NCBI GenBank assembly: GCA_002705605.1
Contig: PAJD01000039.1
Span: 1-6,598 of the forward strand
DNA: 6,598 bases
Direction: 5' to 3'
From: Fidelibacterota bacterium
Lineage (GTDB): Bacteria > Fidelibacterota > Marinisomatia > SCGC-AAA003-L08 > D37C17
Part shown: positions 1 through 6,598 of the stretch, one piece after another
How positions within the stretch are numbered: position 1 is the stretch's first letter
How the letters are laid out: every line of letters begins with the position of its first letter
Translations under genes and position numbers: made by a program
The notes under the pieces: generated by a model
Databases searched by the model: none
What the model saw: the letters and a program-made list of their open reading frames with translations, nothing else
Told to the model about the DNA's origin: nothing

Positions 1-837
<837 letters not shown>

Positions 838-866
838 ACTATTTTTAATTTATTTTATAGTCACTT

Positions 867-882
867 GGATTAACTTGAATCC
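867..882 (-). promoter_or_regulatory. Hairpin upstream of mature 16S 5' end
   Basis: GGATT-CAAGTT-AATCC on the minus strand forms a 5-bp stem with a 6-nt loop about 30 nt before the mature 16S end. It follows a G-rich GTGTGGGG stretch, in the region where precursor processing stems usually pair. A processing role is inferred only from position. Confidence 0.25.
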
Positions 883-900
883 CCACACAATTCTCTTAAA

Positions 901-911
901 TTTCAAAAAAC
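901..911 (-). promoter_or_regulatory. boxA-like antitermination motif in rRNA leader
   Basis: GTTTTTTGAAA on the minus strand resembles boxA elements of rRNA leaders (E. coli type TGCTCTTTAACAA, or GTTCTTTGAAA-like variants in other phyla), which bind NusB-NusE. It lies in the leader downstream of a small hairpin, the expected boxB-boxA order. The match is loose and the background is T-rich. Confidence 0.3.
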
Positions 912-919
912 AATTCTAA

Positions 920-941
920 TGCGTTAATTCACATATACGCA
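920..941 (-). promoter_or_regulatory. Small hairpin at start of the rRNA leader
   Basis: The minus strand reads TGCGT, 12 bases, then ACGCA, a 5-bp stem starting about three bases after the predicted transcription start. It could be a boxB-like leader hairpin, since rRNA leaders often carry antitermination signals. The stem is short, so this is tentative. Confidence 0.25.
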
Positions 942-950
942 CAGCCTATT

Positions 951-978
951 AATTTAAGGTAAGAATTTTAATAGTCAA
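951..978 (-). promoter_or_regulatory. Putative rRNA operon promoter (-35 TTGACT, -10 TAAATT)
   Basis: Read on the minus strand, TTGACT at 978-973 matches five of six bases of the sigma70 -35 box. After a 16-nt spacer comes TAAATT (956-951), matching four of six bases of TATAAT. Transcription would start near 944, giving a leader of about 107 nt before the mature 16S. The position directly upstream of the 16S gene and downstream of a terminator supports the call. No Bacteroidota-type TAnnTTTG -7 element is seen at a fitting distance. The -10 box is the weaker half of the prediction. Confidence 0.55.
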
Positions 979-1010
979 ACATATTTTTTAAAAAATAAAA
1001 AATAATTTAT
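979..1010 (-). promoter_or_regulatory. UP-like A/T-tract element upstream of rRNA promoter
   Basis: Immediately upstream of the -35 box is a stretch that is nearly all A and T. It reads AAATTATTTTTTA, then TTTTTTAAAAAA, on the minus strand. Alternating T- and A-tracts right before -35 resemble the UP element that binds the RNA polymerase alpha C-terminal domain at strong rRNA promoters. It contains the palindrome ATTTTTTAAAAAAT at 983-996. The whole intergenic region is AT-rich, so some of the match may be background. Confidence 0.45.
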
Positions 1011-1015
1011 GTAGT

Positions 1016-1050
1016 AAAAAAAAGCGAGGCAAAATCATGCCTCGCTTTTT
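1016..1050 (-). terminator. Intrinsic terminator of the dockerin/T9SS protein gene
   Basis: The arms GCGAGGC (1024-1030) and GCCTCGC (1039-1045) form a perfect 7-bp GC-rich stem, extended by A:T pairs (A-run before, T-run after) to about 12 bp. The loop is 8 nt. On the minus strand it is followed by a run of eight Ts (1023-1016). It begins 19 bp past the stop codon of the 1070-3679 gene, as expected for a Rho-independent terminator. Because the A/T flanks are symmetric it could also act on rightward transcription. It separates the protein gene from the rRNA promoter that follows. Confidence 0.92.
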
Positions 1051-1069
1051 ATATTAAAATAATAAGCTA

Positions 1070-3679
1070 TTACTTAACTAGCATCAGTTTTTTTGTTTCA
1101 ATAATATCACCCACCTGTATGTTCATGAAATAAACACCACTTGAAACAAAGCTTGCATCCCATGTAAACCTATGATTCGAACTATTTAAATTACCAGCAA
1201 ACACCTGATCTACCAGCTGTCCTGAAACATTATATACATTTATCGATACATAAGAATCTTTATTTAAATCAAGCTCAATAGATGTGCTTGGATTAAATGG
1301 ATTTGGATATGCATTGCTAATTGAAAAATCATTAACTTCAGATACCGTAAGAGGAATCATACCATTTGAACTAGCAGCATAACTCTTTACTATATCATAA
1401 TCACCTTTAATTTCAGCAATATCATTTATACTTCTAGAACCATCTGTAACTAAAATAATTTTAGTTGTATTATCAGATGTGAAGTACTCACTTACATATT
1501 CATTGTTTAATGATATTTCAAAATCACTTCCATGACTAATCTCTAATTGCACGCCCTGAACCATACCTTGAGATTCTAGCTTAATAGATGAGCTAGACAA
1601 AACCAATGTTGCTGATGATGGATAATCCGCTCTTGCACTTCCACCTAAAATAACATTAACAACACCAACAATATCCAGAACATTAACAATACCATCACCA
1701 GTATAATCTGCAGCGCATGTATCGTCTAATAAAACTGACCCTAGAATATGATTTACAATTCCAACGATATCTAGAACATTGACAATAGAATCTCCTGTTA
1801 TATCACCTGGATCGTTACAGCTTGAGCCAGTATCTAGATCACCATATTCAGGAATATCACTATCATCAAGAACTACAGTTCCTGCATAAATTCTATTCAT
1901 GAAATCAGCTCCTAACATATCACCAATTTCATTAAACGCCCAATTTGGCATTTGATACATAAGATACATTTCATCATCAGTACCCCATTGAGATGTATGA
2001 GGATATGTTTCTGCTGGATCACATTTTGTTACACCAACACCTTCACAAATACCACCTGAAGTATCCGGAGTGTTTGAAACATTATATGGATTCCACCAAG
2101 TCTGTCCACCATCCTCAGATTTAATTACATATAAATCCTCACTCCACTCAGGATAATCTGACATTAAAGTCACATAACACGGATCTTCAAATACACTTGC
2201 ATCAGCAGCAGCACCAGGAGTTGCCATATTTGTAGCAATATAGATAACATCAGCGTTGTCAGCACTAAAAGCTAAACTGCTTGAGTTATTCCATATATAT
2301 GTTTCTCCAGTCATATCAGCAAAAGACCATGTAGACTCACCCGACATTACAAAAGACCAGGTCCAAGCATCTTCTTCCCCAAGCTCATCTCTATCAGCAG
2401 TAAAGTGATAAAGCCCAGCCTCTGGAACATACCAGCAAAAACCATCTTCTGTTGACTCGCATGGCAATACCTGAATAACAAAATGAGGATTACCTTCAGA
2501 ATCAACCTTGAAGTCTAACTCATAATATGTCCAAAAATCATCTAAAAGATGTGTTGTGCCTTCACATTCATCTTCAACAGTATAATTAAATTGCGTAGCA
2601 ACTAAATCATCAAATACTGAATCAGGGATAAATGCATATTCAGCTCCAGAAGGACCCCTAGCACATCCATTTTCAGGATCATCACCACATCCAAACCATG
2701 ATGCACCGTGGTCATCTGATAATTTAAATATACCTGTGTGATAATTAGAAATATCACTCACATCTGTATCAGCACCCGTAAATAAACCAACCAAACCTAC
2801 AGCACCAAGACCATCAGGAGTAAAACTAACATATGGAGATGTATTAAAACTACCATCACCATCACCGCCAACTAAATCATTAGCTTCATCAATAACTAAT
2901 TGTTCAGTGCCAAATACAACATAACCATCTTCATACGCTTCTGAATGGAAAAGATATCTATCGCCTCTAGTCCAATCATTATAAACTGTATTCACAACAT
3001 ACATATCATCATCATCATTATATGATATAGCTGCTGAGCCTACCCATAAATCCTTGCTTGAAGTATCCCATAATAAATCAATATCAGCTGGATATGAAAA
3101 AGAACCACCATCCCAACCAAATTCATCATAAGCATAATAAGGTCTTCCTCCGTATAATGACCCAGTTGATGTATCTCCAGTGTACTCATTCCATATAGCC
3201 AAAGGCTGATCTTCTGTACCAATAGCACTTGGGTATCTTCCCTGAGCTACACCAGTACCACCAACACCACCTCCACCCCAAGGTGGATTTCCATTATAAT
3301 TTAAATTTGAGTACGTAGTCCATTCTGTACCATCCTCAGAAAAAGCAGCTCCAATCTGACCATGAGTTGTATTTAAACCAACGTACTGTCTATAACAAGT
3401 AAACCAAGTACCGTTATCTTGATCAACGAAAAATGGTCTTGTATTTTGAGCCACTAATCCATATCCATTTGTTGAAGAATCAACAATAGCAAAACTACCA
3501 CTATTACGTGTGTTTGGCATAGTTATTGGCGTTGAACCATGAAATTGATTAACATATTCTGCTTGAGCTGGTTCAAATCTATATTTCATTTTCTCATTCT
3601 TAGGGACCTTAACATACCCACCAAATGCAAATGCAAAACATAGAGAACCAATCAATAAAGTTGAAATAAAACGTTTCAT
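1070..3679 (-). CDS. Secreted Asp-box/BNR-like propeller protein with paired dockerin and T9SS type A sorting domain
   Basis: This is a complete 869-residue exported protein of unknown substrate. Residues 1-20 are a signal peptide (K2, R3, then a hydrophobic core, with likely cleavage near AFAFG). Residues about 60-605 look like a beta-propeller of the sialidase/BNR-repeat kind. They carry Asp boxes SDDHGASW (321-328) and SEDGGQTW (521-528) and a shorter variant SEDGTEW (114-120). I see no catalytic set proving sialidase activity. Three CX7C pairs (331/339, 407/415, 545/553) probably staple surface loops. Residues 621-680 are two dockerin-like EF-hand loops, about 684-782 a cohesin-like beta-sandwich, and 785-869 a T9SS type A sorting domain (NAYPNPFNPSTSI, ending KKLMLVK). 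This suggests export by a type IX-like system and surface attachment or release. The start is set by AAGGAG five bases upstream. The gene lies downstream of the protease gene, possibly co-transcribed, and ends at a strong terminator. Confidence 0.9.
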   Translation of the reverse strand: MKRFISTLLIGSLCFAFAFGGYVKVPKNEKMKYRFEPAQAEYVNQFHGSTPITMPNTRNSGSFAIVDSSTNGYGLVAQNTRPFFVDQDNGTWFTCYRQYVGLNTTHGQIGAAFSEDGTEWTTYSNLNYNGNPPWGGGGVGGTGVAQGRYPSAIGTEDQPLAIWNEYTGDTSTGSLYGGRPYYAYDEFGWDGGSFSYPADIDLLWDTSSKDLWVGSAAISYNDDDDMYVVNTVYNDWTRGDRYLFHSEAYEDGYVVFGTEQLVIDEANDLVGGDGDGSFNTSPYVSFTPDGLGAVGLVGLFTGADTDVSDISNYHTGIFKLSDDHGASWFGCGDDPENGCARGPSGAEYAFIPDSVFDDLVATQFNYTVEDECEGTTHLLDDFWTYYELDFKVDSEGNPHFVIQVLPCESTEDGFCWYVPEAGLYHFTADRDELGEEDAWTWSFVMSGESTWSFADMTGETYIWNNSSSLAFSADNADVIYIATNMATPGAAADASVFEDPCYVTLMSDYPEWSEDLYVIKSEDGGQTWWNPYNVSNTPDTSGGICEGVGVTKCDPAETYPHTSQWGTDDEMYLMYQMPNWAFNEIGDMLGADFMNRIYAGTVVLDDSDIPEYGDLDTGSSCNDPGDITGDSIVNVLDIVGIVNHILGSVLLDDTCAADYTGDGIVNVLDIVGVVNVILGGSARADYPSSATLVLSSSSIKLESQGMVQGVQLEISHGSDFEISLNNEYVSEYFTSDNTTKIILVTDGSRSINDIAEIKGDYDIVKSYAASSNGMIPLTVSEVNDFSISNAYPNPFNPSTSIELDLNKDSYVSINVYNVSGQLVDQVFAGNLNSSNHRFTWDASFVSSGVYFMNIQVGDIIETKKLMLVK
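1073..1327 (-). other. T9SS type A C-terminal sorting domain (protein domain)
   Basis: Residues 785-869 contain the FSISNAYPNPFNPSTSIELD opening, a VSINVYNVSGQLV strand pair, SSGVYFMNI, and a final KKLMLVK. This order is typical of the Por secretion system sorting domain (TIGR04183-like, FlgD Ig-like fold). In known systems the domain directs the protein through the outer membrane via the type IX machinery and is then cleaved. None of that machinery is encoded in this window. Confidence 0.88.
1328..1630 (-). other. Cohesin-like beta-sandwich segment between dockerin and sorting domain
   Basis: Residues about 684-784 alternate hydrophobic and polar residues as in a beta-sandwich (ATLVLSSSSIKLES, GVQLEISHGSDFEISL, TKIILVTDGS, GMIPLTVSEV). 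The 'GVQLEISHG' and 'NGMIPLTV' strands recall the start and end of cohesin/CBM-like domains that follow dockerins in Marinimicrobia proteins. The assignment rests on pattern only. Confidence 0.45.
1640..1819 (-). repeat. Paired dockerin-like EF-hand repeat (in the 1070-3679 protein)
   Basis: Residues 621-680 hold two tandem calcium-loop repeats: GDITGDSIVNVLDIVGIVNH and ADYTGDGIVNVLDIVGVVNV. Each has the dockerin type I pattern of Asp/Thr/Asp ligands, then N-x-L-D-I-V-x-x-V-N. A Cys precedes each repeat (C621, C655), suggesting a disulfide that clasps the module. The first loop has Ser (631) where Gly is usual. In this lineage the module often sits at or near the C-terminus of exported proteins; its partner is unknown. 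Confidence 0.85.
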
Positions 3680-3684
3680 CTCTT

Positions 3685-3690
3685 CTCCTT
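3685..3690 (-). promoter_or_regulatory. Ribosome binding site of the 1070-3679 gene
   Basis: AAGGAG on the minus strand lies five bases before the ATG at 3679-3677. The signal peptide begins directly at this ATG, so the site fixes the start with confidence. Confidence 0.85.
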
Positions 3691-3763
3691 ATTATTTTTA
3701 ATTTACAAAAAAACTTTTTTAACTATTTATATTTTAACAATCCGTAGCTAAATATACTATAAA

Positions 3764-3790
3764 ATAATTGTAAAAAAACATTACAATTAT
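3764..3790 (-). terminator. Weak AT-rich hairpin after the protease gene, possible terminator
   Basis: ATAATTGTAA (3764-3773) and TTACAATTAT (3781-3790) form a perfect 10-bp inverted repeat with a 7-nt loop, abutting the stop codon at 3791-3793. On the minus strand the stem is followed by TTTTA. Only one G:C pair stabilises it, so termination would be weak or partial. It may instead protect the 3' end or attenuate expression of the downstream gene. Confidence 0.45.
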
Positions 3791-6598
3791 CTAACCATTT
3801 ATTACAACATTAACAAGCCCAACTATATCAAGTATATTTACAACCCCATCTTCATTCAAATCTGCCGCGCAAGATTGCTCATCAGTAATAGAAGATGGAT
3901 CTATAACAATATTTACAAGTGCTACAATATCTAATATATTTATAATAGAATCATAATTAATATCTCCAGGTGTACTACCACTACATCCACTAGAAAATGT
4001 TCCAGCCAAATAATACCCCGTTCTTTGATAGTCTCCTTTAAATAAAGACCAGTAATTATCTACATTACTTCCAGCGTACTTATTATCTATAACAACCAGG
4101 TCTCCAGTAGTTCCACAGATAATTTCTAAATCTCCATCATTATCATAATCAATAATTTGAGGAGAATTTGAAAATGGAAATAAATGATCAATTGGAAAGC
4201 CATACACTGATTGACCAACCATATCTTGAGCAAATAAATTTCCAACATTATCTGCAACTACCATCTCAACAGAACCATCATTATTTAAATCAGAAAAAAC
4301 CACAGACCCTACAATACTAGCAGATGAAATCAACAATGGAAAACCATCGACATTATTACCATCTACATCCACAGCATAAACATAGCCATCATCTGAACCA
4401 AAAAATATCTTCACTCCAGAACTATCTTCATAAAAAGAGGCTGAACCAAAAACATCATCACCTGTTGGTACAACAAACCTTAAAGATGCATCTGAAAAAT
4501 TAACAGCATAAAAATTATCATTTTGACATCCAGAAAGAATAATTTTTTCATCTCCAATATCTAATATAGCTGGTTCACTTCTTATATTATTACCCAAGTC
4601 AACCGGGAACCCAGGTGCAATAGTTAAATCATCCATCAATACATACAAATTATCACCATCAGTACCAAAAACAATATCATCAATTCCATTGCCATCCATA
4701 TCAGCAACAGCAACCCCAGACTTCATTTTTTCTCCCAAAACGTATGGATAACCCTCAACATCTGTCCCATCATGATTAACAGCAAATAAAGGAGAAGAAC
4801 TTGTTGGAGACTGATAACTTCCAACTATTATTTCAAGCTCTGGATCAGCATCAATATTACCAATAACAGGTGTTCCAATTAACCATCTATCTGCATTGTA
4901 ATCAAACTTCAATCCATTAATATCAAACAAATATAAATGACCACTTTTTGAAGCTACAGAAAAATCAATTAAACCATCTAAATCAACATCAGCACTTGAA
5001 ATAGAGCCCCATATTTGATCTCCGGTATCATATGGAAAAATATCACTTTCAACTTCCTCACCATCTTTAAACAGCCTTACCATTCCAAAATAATCCGCCA
5101 TAATTATTTCATTATTATTGTCATTATCTAAATCAATAACAACTGGCGCTGCTCTTAGCTCACTATTTGTATCATATGGAAATCCTTCTTGAGATAGGCT
5201 TACCTCAATAGAAAAATCAATTTCATTGATATATACATAGCCAGCATCTCCAAAACCACTTAAAAATAAAGTAAAATGAATATCACCTAAATCAATCATC
5301 GGGTCTACTGAAATTCTAAAAGACTCCAAAGCATTACTTCCATTAGAAATATTGCCATAAGAAGCATCATTTTCTAATATTGTAACTAAATCATTATCGC
5401 TAGTCAATGTTGCATTAACACTAGTAGCGTCAACCCAACCAATTTCATTTTGAAGATTAACATACAAACTCCCAGTTTCTCCTGGATTTAAAATAGAATC
5501 AGAATCCATTAAAGTTTCTGGGTCATTATCAGAATCTATATTAACATAAGAACTTTCTATCAATAAATTTGGTGAAAAATCCATTCCAATTGCTTTGTAG
5601 ATATCAACCATACCTTTTCCAAGACAATCAATTCCGGAATTACCATTGCAAGATTCATATTCAGGATTAACCTCATAAATTTTTCTATCTGCAGATTCTT
5701 CAATTCTATTTCTCAACTGAACGTTATCCCAATCAGGATGATAAGCACTCAAAAGACCAATTGCACTTGCAGCATTAGGACATGCCATTGAAGAACCATC
5801 CCAGGATTCATAGCCAGAGCCCATTATAGCACTGTATATACTTTCTCCAGGAGCAGCTAAATCAACTGTAGGATGATAAGTTGCCCAATTTCCCCAAGAA
5901 TAAGAACACCCAATTGCACAAACAGAAATACAATTATCATAACTTGCTGGATAGCCAGTTCCATACTCTTCACCTCCAGAGTCATAGCCGTTCCCTGCTG
6001 AACTTAATACGATTGCCCCATAAGTATCATGCGCATTATTAATTACTGAATTTTCAGATGAAGAAAAACCTCCACCACCCCAACTATTATTTATAATTGT
6101 AAAGGAACCAGAATAATATCCTGCTTTTGCAGCATATGTAATCCCAGCGTAGCCATCGCTTATACCAGGCTCATCATCATTTTGATTTTCACGCGATGTT
6201 TTTACTGAAACAATTTTAGCATTATAAGATGTAGATGACATCCCAAGATCATTGTCAGTAGTTGCAGCTAAAATACCTGCAACATGCGTACCATGAGCCC
6301 AACCACCACTTGGACTTGCATCATCTTTAGGGAAAGGATCATTATCATCCGGCCCATACCAACCCGATGAATCCCATCCTAATAAATCATCAGTATATCC
6401 ATTTCCATCATCATCAATAGAATCCTCAAAAGGAGAACCATCTGACACAGCATCTCTTAAGTTTATTTCTCCATCACCATTCAAATCTCCAAAATCCTGC
6501 ATAAATGCGACCACTTCAGTAGATTCAATAAAACCATCTGAATCTAAATCAAGCCCAGCTTCTGCCATCCAAGAAGGAATTTCTCCTTGATTTATCCA
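3791..6598 (-). CDS. Subtilisin-like S8 serine protease with FG-GAP propeller and C-terminal dockerin, 5'-truncated
   Basis: The frame is open to the window edge (935 codons visible), so the true N-terminus, and the catalytic Asp, lie outside. Residue numbers here count from the Met at 6568, which is internal. The ten residues before it, WINQGEIPSW, match the segment that usually follows the catalytic Asp region in S8 proteases. Visible catalytic features are His92 in HGTHVAG, NNSWGGG (160-166), oxyanion Asn193 in SAGN and Ser260 in GSSMACP. Residues 7-39 hold two EF-hand loops inserted before the His. About 336-457 is a beta-sandwich. Residues 462-830 are eight FG-GAP/VCBS-like repeats, followed by the cap motif YWSLFKGDYQRTGYY (839-853). 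Residues 862-925 form a dockerin pair that ends the protein, with no sorting domain. The protein is probably a secreted, calcium-dependent endopeptidase; its substrate is unknown. It lies 111 bp upstream of another dockerin protein gene. Confidence 0.92.
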   Translation of the reverse strand, partial: WINQGEIPSWMAEAGLDLDSDGFIESTEVVAFMQDFGDLNGDGEINLRDAVSDGSPFEDSIDDDGNGYTDDLLGWDSSGWYGPDDNDPFPKDDASPSGGWAHGTHVAGILAATTDNDLGMSSTSYNAKIVSVKTSRENQNDDEPGISDGYAGITYAAKAGYYSGSFTIINNSWGGGGFSSSENSVINNAHDTYGAIVLSSAGNGYDSGGEEYGTGYPASYDNCISVCAIGCSYSWGNWATYHPTVDLAAPGESIYSAIMGSGYESWDGSSMACPNAASAIGLLSAYHPDWDNVQLRNRIEESADRKIYEVNPEYESCNGNSGIDCLGKGMVDIYKAIGMDFSPNLLIESSYVNIDSDNDPETLMDSDSILNPGETGSLYVNLQNEIGWVDATSVNATLTSDNDLVTILENDASYGNISNGSNALESFRISVDPMIDLGDIHFTLFLSGFGDAGYVYINEIDFSIEVSLSQEGFPYDTNSELRAAPVVIDLDNDNNNEIIMADYFGMVRLFKDGEEVESDIFPYDTGDQIWGSISSADVDLDGLIDFSVASKSGHLYLFDINGLKFDYNADRWLIGTPVIGNIDADPELEIIVGSYQSPTSSSPLFAVNHDGTDVEGYPYVLGEKMKSGVAVADMDGNGIDDIVFGTDGDNLYVLMDDLTIAPGFPVDLGNNIRSEPAILDIGDEKIILSGCQNDNFYAVNFSDASLRFVVPTGDDVFGSASFYEDSSGVKIFFGSDDGYVYAVDVDGNNVDGFPLLISSASIVGSVVFSDLNNDGSVEMVVADNVGNLFAQDMVGQSVYGFPIDHLFPFSNSPQIIDYDNDGDLEIICGTTGDLVVIDNKYAGSNVDNYWSLFKGDYQRTGYYLAGTFSSGCSGSTPGDINYDSIINILDIVALVNIVIDPSSITDEQSCAADLNEDGVVNILDIVGLVNVVING
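3794..3985 (-). repeat. Paired dockerin-like EF-hand repeat ending the protease
   Basis: Residues 862-925 hold GDINYDSIINILDIVALVNI and ADLNEDGVVNILDIVGLVNV. A Cys precedes each (C862, C900), as in the neighbouring protein. Ser874 replaces the usual Gly in the first loop, also as in the neighbour. The protein stops five residues after the second unit (VVING region), so the dockerin is the extreme C-terminus. Confidence 0.87.
4079..5185 (-). repeat. Eight FG-GAP/VCBS-like propeller repeats (protein-level)
   Basis: Residues 462-830 of the protease contain eight units of about 40-50 residues. A typical unit is a GFPxD-like strand, then a 'pvigDlDgDgxxEIivg' strand pair, then 'dGxlyvfdxdG'. Units begin near residues 462, 511, 560, 607, 653, 698, 742 and 790. 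Acidic loops such as DLDNDNNNE (479-487), DMDGNGIDD (623-631) and DYDNDGDLE (807-815) are probable calcium sites. Units 5 and 6 have degenerate acidic loops. Together they likely form a seven- or eight-bladed propeller for binding or spacing. Confidence 0.82.
6452..6550 (-). other. EF-hand pair inserted in the S8 catalytic domain
   Basis: DLDSDGFIESTE (residues 7-18) is a canonical 12-residue EF-hand loop with ligands at positions 1, 3, 5 and 12. DLNGDGEINLRD (28-39) is a second, dockerin-like loop. Shortly after comes the acidic IDDDGNGYTDD (51-61), a common calcium site in this S8 group. The pair sits between the expected positions of catalytic Asp and His, so calcium could stabilise or switch the active site. 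Confidence 0.8.

Larger units (their letters stand above)
3680..3790 (-). other. 111-bp AT-rich intergenic gap between the two protein genes
   Basis: The gap holds the ribosome binding site of the downstream gene, a hairpin directly after the upstream stop codon, and a poly-A/poly-T stretch (AAAAAAACTTTTTT at 3707-3720). I could not place a convincing -35/-10 pair. Both read-through from the protease gene and a separate promoter remain possible. Confidence 0.5.

Noticed and set aside
3040..3228. 62-residue open frame on the minus strand
   Set aside because: It overlaps the strong 869-residue gene in another frame on the same strand, has no ribosome site of note and no recognisable domain.
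3638..3640. Cys14 in the signal peptide as a lipoprotein attachment site
   Set aside because: The preceding residues G-S-L do not fit a lipobox (L-x-G/A-C), and the hydrophobic core continues past it, so signal peptidase I cleavage near residue 20 is more likely.
1070..3679. Naming the Asp-box protein a sialidase
   Set aside because: Asp boxes are structural motifs shared by many propellers; I could not identify the Arg triad and Tyr/Glu pair needed for sialidase activity.
5906..5932. CX3CX3C motif (C213, C217, C221) in the protease, as in some Fe-S proteins
   Set aside because: It falls in a core strand-loop segment of the S8 fold after the SYDNCISV strand in an exported protein; chance Cys or disulfide use is more likely than a metal cluster.

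Overview
The window looks like a piece of chromosome, or a metagenome-assembled contig, from an AT-rich, probably marine, uncultured bacterium. The best guess is the Marinimicrobia/SAR406 lineage or a close relative in the Fibrobacterota-Chlorobiota-Bacteroidota area. Three things support this. The 16S sequence is bacterial but atypical at sites that are usually conserved. One protein ends in a type IX-style sorting domain (NAYPNPFNPSTSI ... KKLMLVK). Both large proteins carry dockerin-like tails of the 'GDxxxDxxxNxLDIVxxVN' type that I associate with this lineage. The assignment is recalled family knowledge, not a search result.

Layout: everything reads leftward on the minus strand. Positions 1 to about 837 are the 5' half of a 16S rRNA gene, cut by the window's left edge. 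Positions 838-1015 hold its leader, a sigma70-like promoter and an A/T-tract UP-like element. A strong intrinsic terminator (1016-1050) separates this from the next gene. Positions 1070-3679 encode a complete 869-residue secreted protein with a signal peptide, an Asp-box (BNR-like) beta-propeller-type body, a paired dockerin, a cohesin-like segment and a T9SS-type sorting domain. After a 111-bp AT-rich gap with a weak hairpin, positions 3791-6598 encode the C-terminal 935 residues of a subtilisin-like (S8) serine protease. This is fused to a beta-sandwich, an eight-repeat FG-GAP/VCBS-like propeller and a terminal dockerin. It runs off the right edge, so its N-terminus and catalytic Asp are not visible.

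The two proteins are co-directional and share the same dockerin architecture: two EF-hand-like loops, a Cys just before each loop, and Gly replaced by Ser in the first loop. Both look extracellular, one a protease and the other a large propeller protein sent to the surface by a type IX-like route. They may work together in handling polymers or proteins at the cell surface, but no substrate can be read from the sequence. No mobile element, CRISPR array, tRNA or phage gene was seen.
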